Shown: positions 6,012 to 6,156 of the stretch, in pieces | How positions within the stretch are numbered: position 1 is the stretch's first letter | Layout of the letters: each line of letters begins with the position of its first letter | Source: an uncultured Acetatifactor sp. | GTDB taxonomy: Bacteria; Bacillota; Clostridia; Lachnospirales; Lachnospiraceae | Direction: 5' to 3' | Assembly (NCBI GenBank): GCA_934394515.1 | Contig: CAKRRU010000126.1 | Location: 1-6,156, forward strand | Length of the DNA stretch: 6,156 nucleotides | The notes under the pieces: generated by a model | Told to the model about the DNA's origin: nothing | Database searches by the model: none | What the model saw: the letters and a program-made list of their open reading frames with translations, nothing else | Program-made: the position numbers and the translations under genes

Positions 6012-6130
6012 CAGTGCGGACAAGTGCATCACACAATATGACTGCTTGCAGGCTATATTGTGTGAGGTGCTTGGACGATAGGGCGATAGCCCGACAGCGA
6101 GGAATGCGCAGCATTTCGAGCCGGCACTGC
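6011..6130 (+). ncRNA. Candidate structured RNA or hairpin repeat element
   Basis: No coding frame is supported here, but the stretch folds well. A closing helix pairs 6011-6017 (GCAGTGC) with 6124-6130 (GCACTGC), followed by GG/CC around one bulged base. It encloses three hairpins. The first is a long one pairing 6021-6039 with 6055-6073 and capped by CTGC-TT-GCAG (6042-6051). The second is GGGC-GATA-GCCC (6081-6092). The third is GGAATGC-GCA-GCATTTC (6101-6117). Three pairs (6025/6069, 6026/6068, 6102/6116) are G-U wobbles on the plus strand but would be A-C mismatches on the minus strand, which favours plus-strand RNA. The extended -10 promoter at 5987-5995 points into it. No terminator U-tract follows before the window ends, so it could be a free RNA, the leader of a gene beyond the edge, or a dispersed hairpin repeat. 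I do not recognise an Rfam family. Confidence 0.4.
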
Positions 6131-6156
6131 GTGACGGATTGCTTATCCCATTACGA

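Overview
The window looks like a chromosomal segment of a low-to-moderate GC anaerobic Firmicute, most likely of the Lachnospiraceae or a related Clostridia family. This rests on the style of four proteins: a clostridial RlmD-type methyltransferase with an extra C-terminal domain, a class A flavodiiron protein, a YhaM-type OB-fold/HD nuclease, and a membrane-anchored HtrA-like protein. Near-consensus Firmicute promoter and Shine-Dalgarno sequences agree with this. The assignment is an inference; no taxonomic marker is present.

All four well-supported genes lie on the minus strand and are read from right to left. Transcription probably starts at a sigma-A-like promoter (5953-5981). The first gene is a single-pass membrane protein with a degenerate HtrA protease domain and a PDZ domain (4534-5892). 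It is followed after 26 bases by yhaM (3560-4507), then after 117 bases by a flavodiiron protein gene (2279-3442), and after 135 bases by an rlmD-like 23S rRNA m5U methyltransferase gene (374-2143). A strong bidirectional hairpin terminator (274-327) closes the unit. No convincing terminator was seen between the four genes, so one operon, possibly with internal promoters, is the simplest reading. Its themes are RNA handling (YhaM, RlmD), oxygen or NO detoxification (flavodiiron protein) and envelope sensing or scaffolding (HtrA-like protein). No direct functional link can be shown.

The left end (1-273) is AT-rich. It holds no confident gene, only a possible start of another minus-strand gene at 49 behind an extended -10 promoter. 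The right end (5982-6156) has no coding potential. It is dominated by nested inverted repeats that fold into a closed, three-hairpin RNA-like structure on the plus strand, directly downstream of a divergent extended -10 promoter.

The points most worth following up are the loss of all three catalytic residues in the HtrA-like protein, the plus-strand structured element at 6011-6130, and the roughly 90-residue C-terminal domain appended to RlmD.
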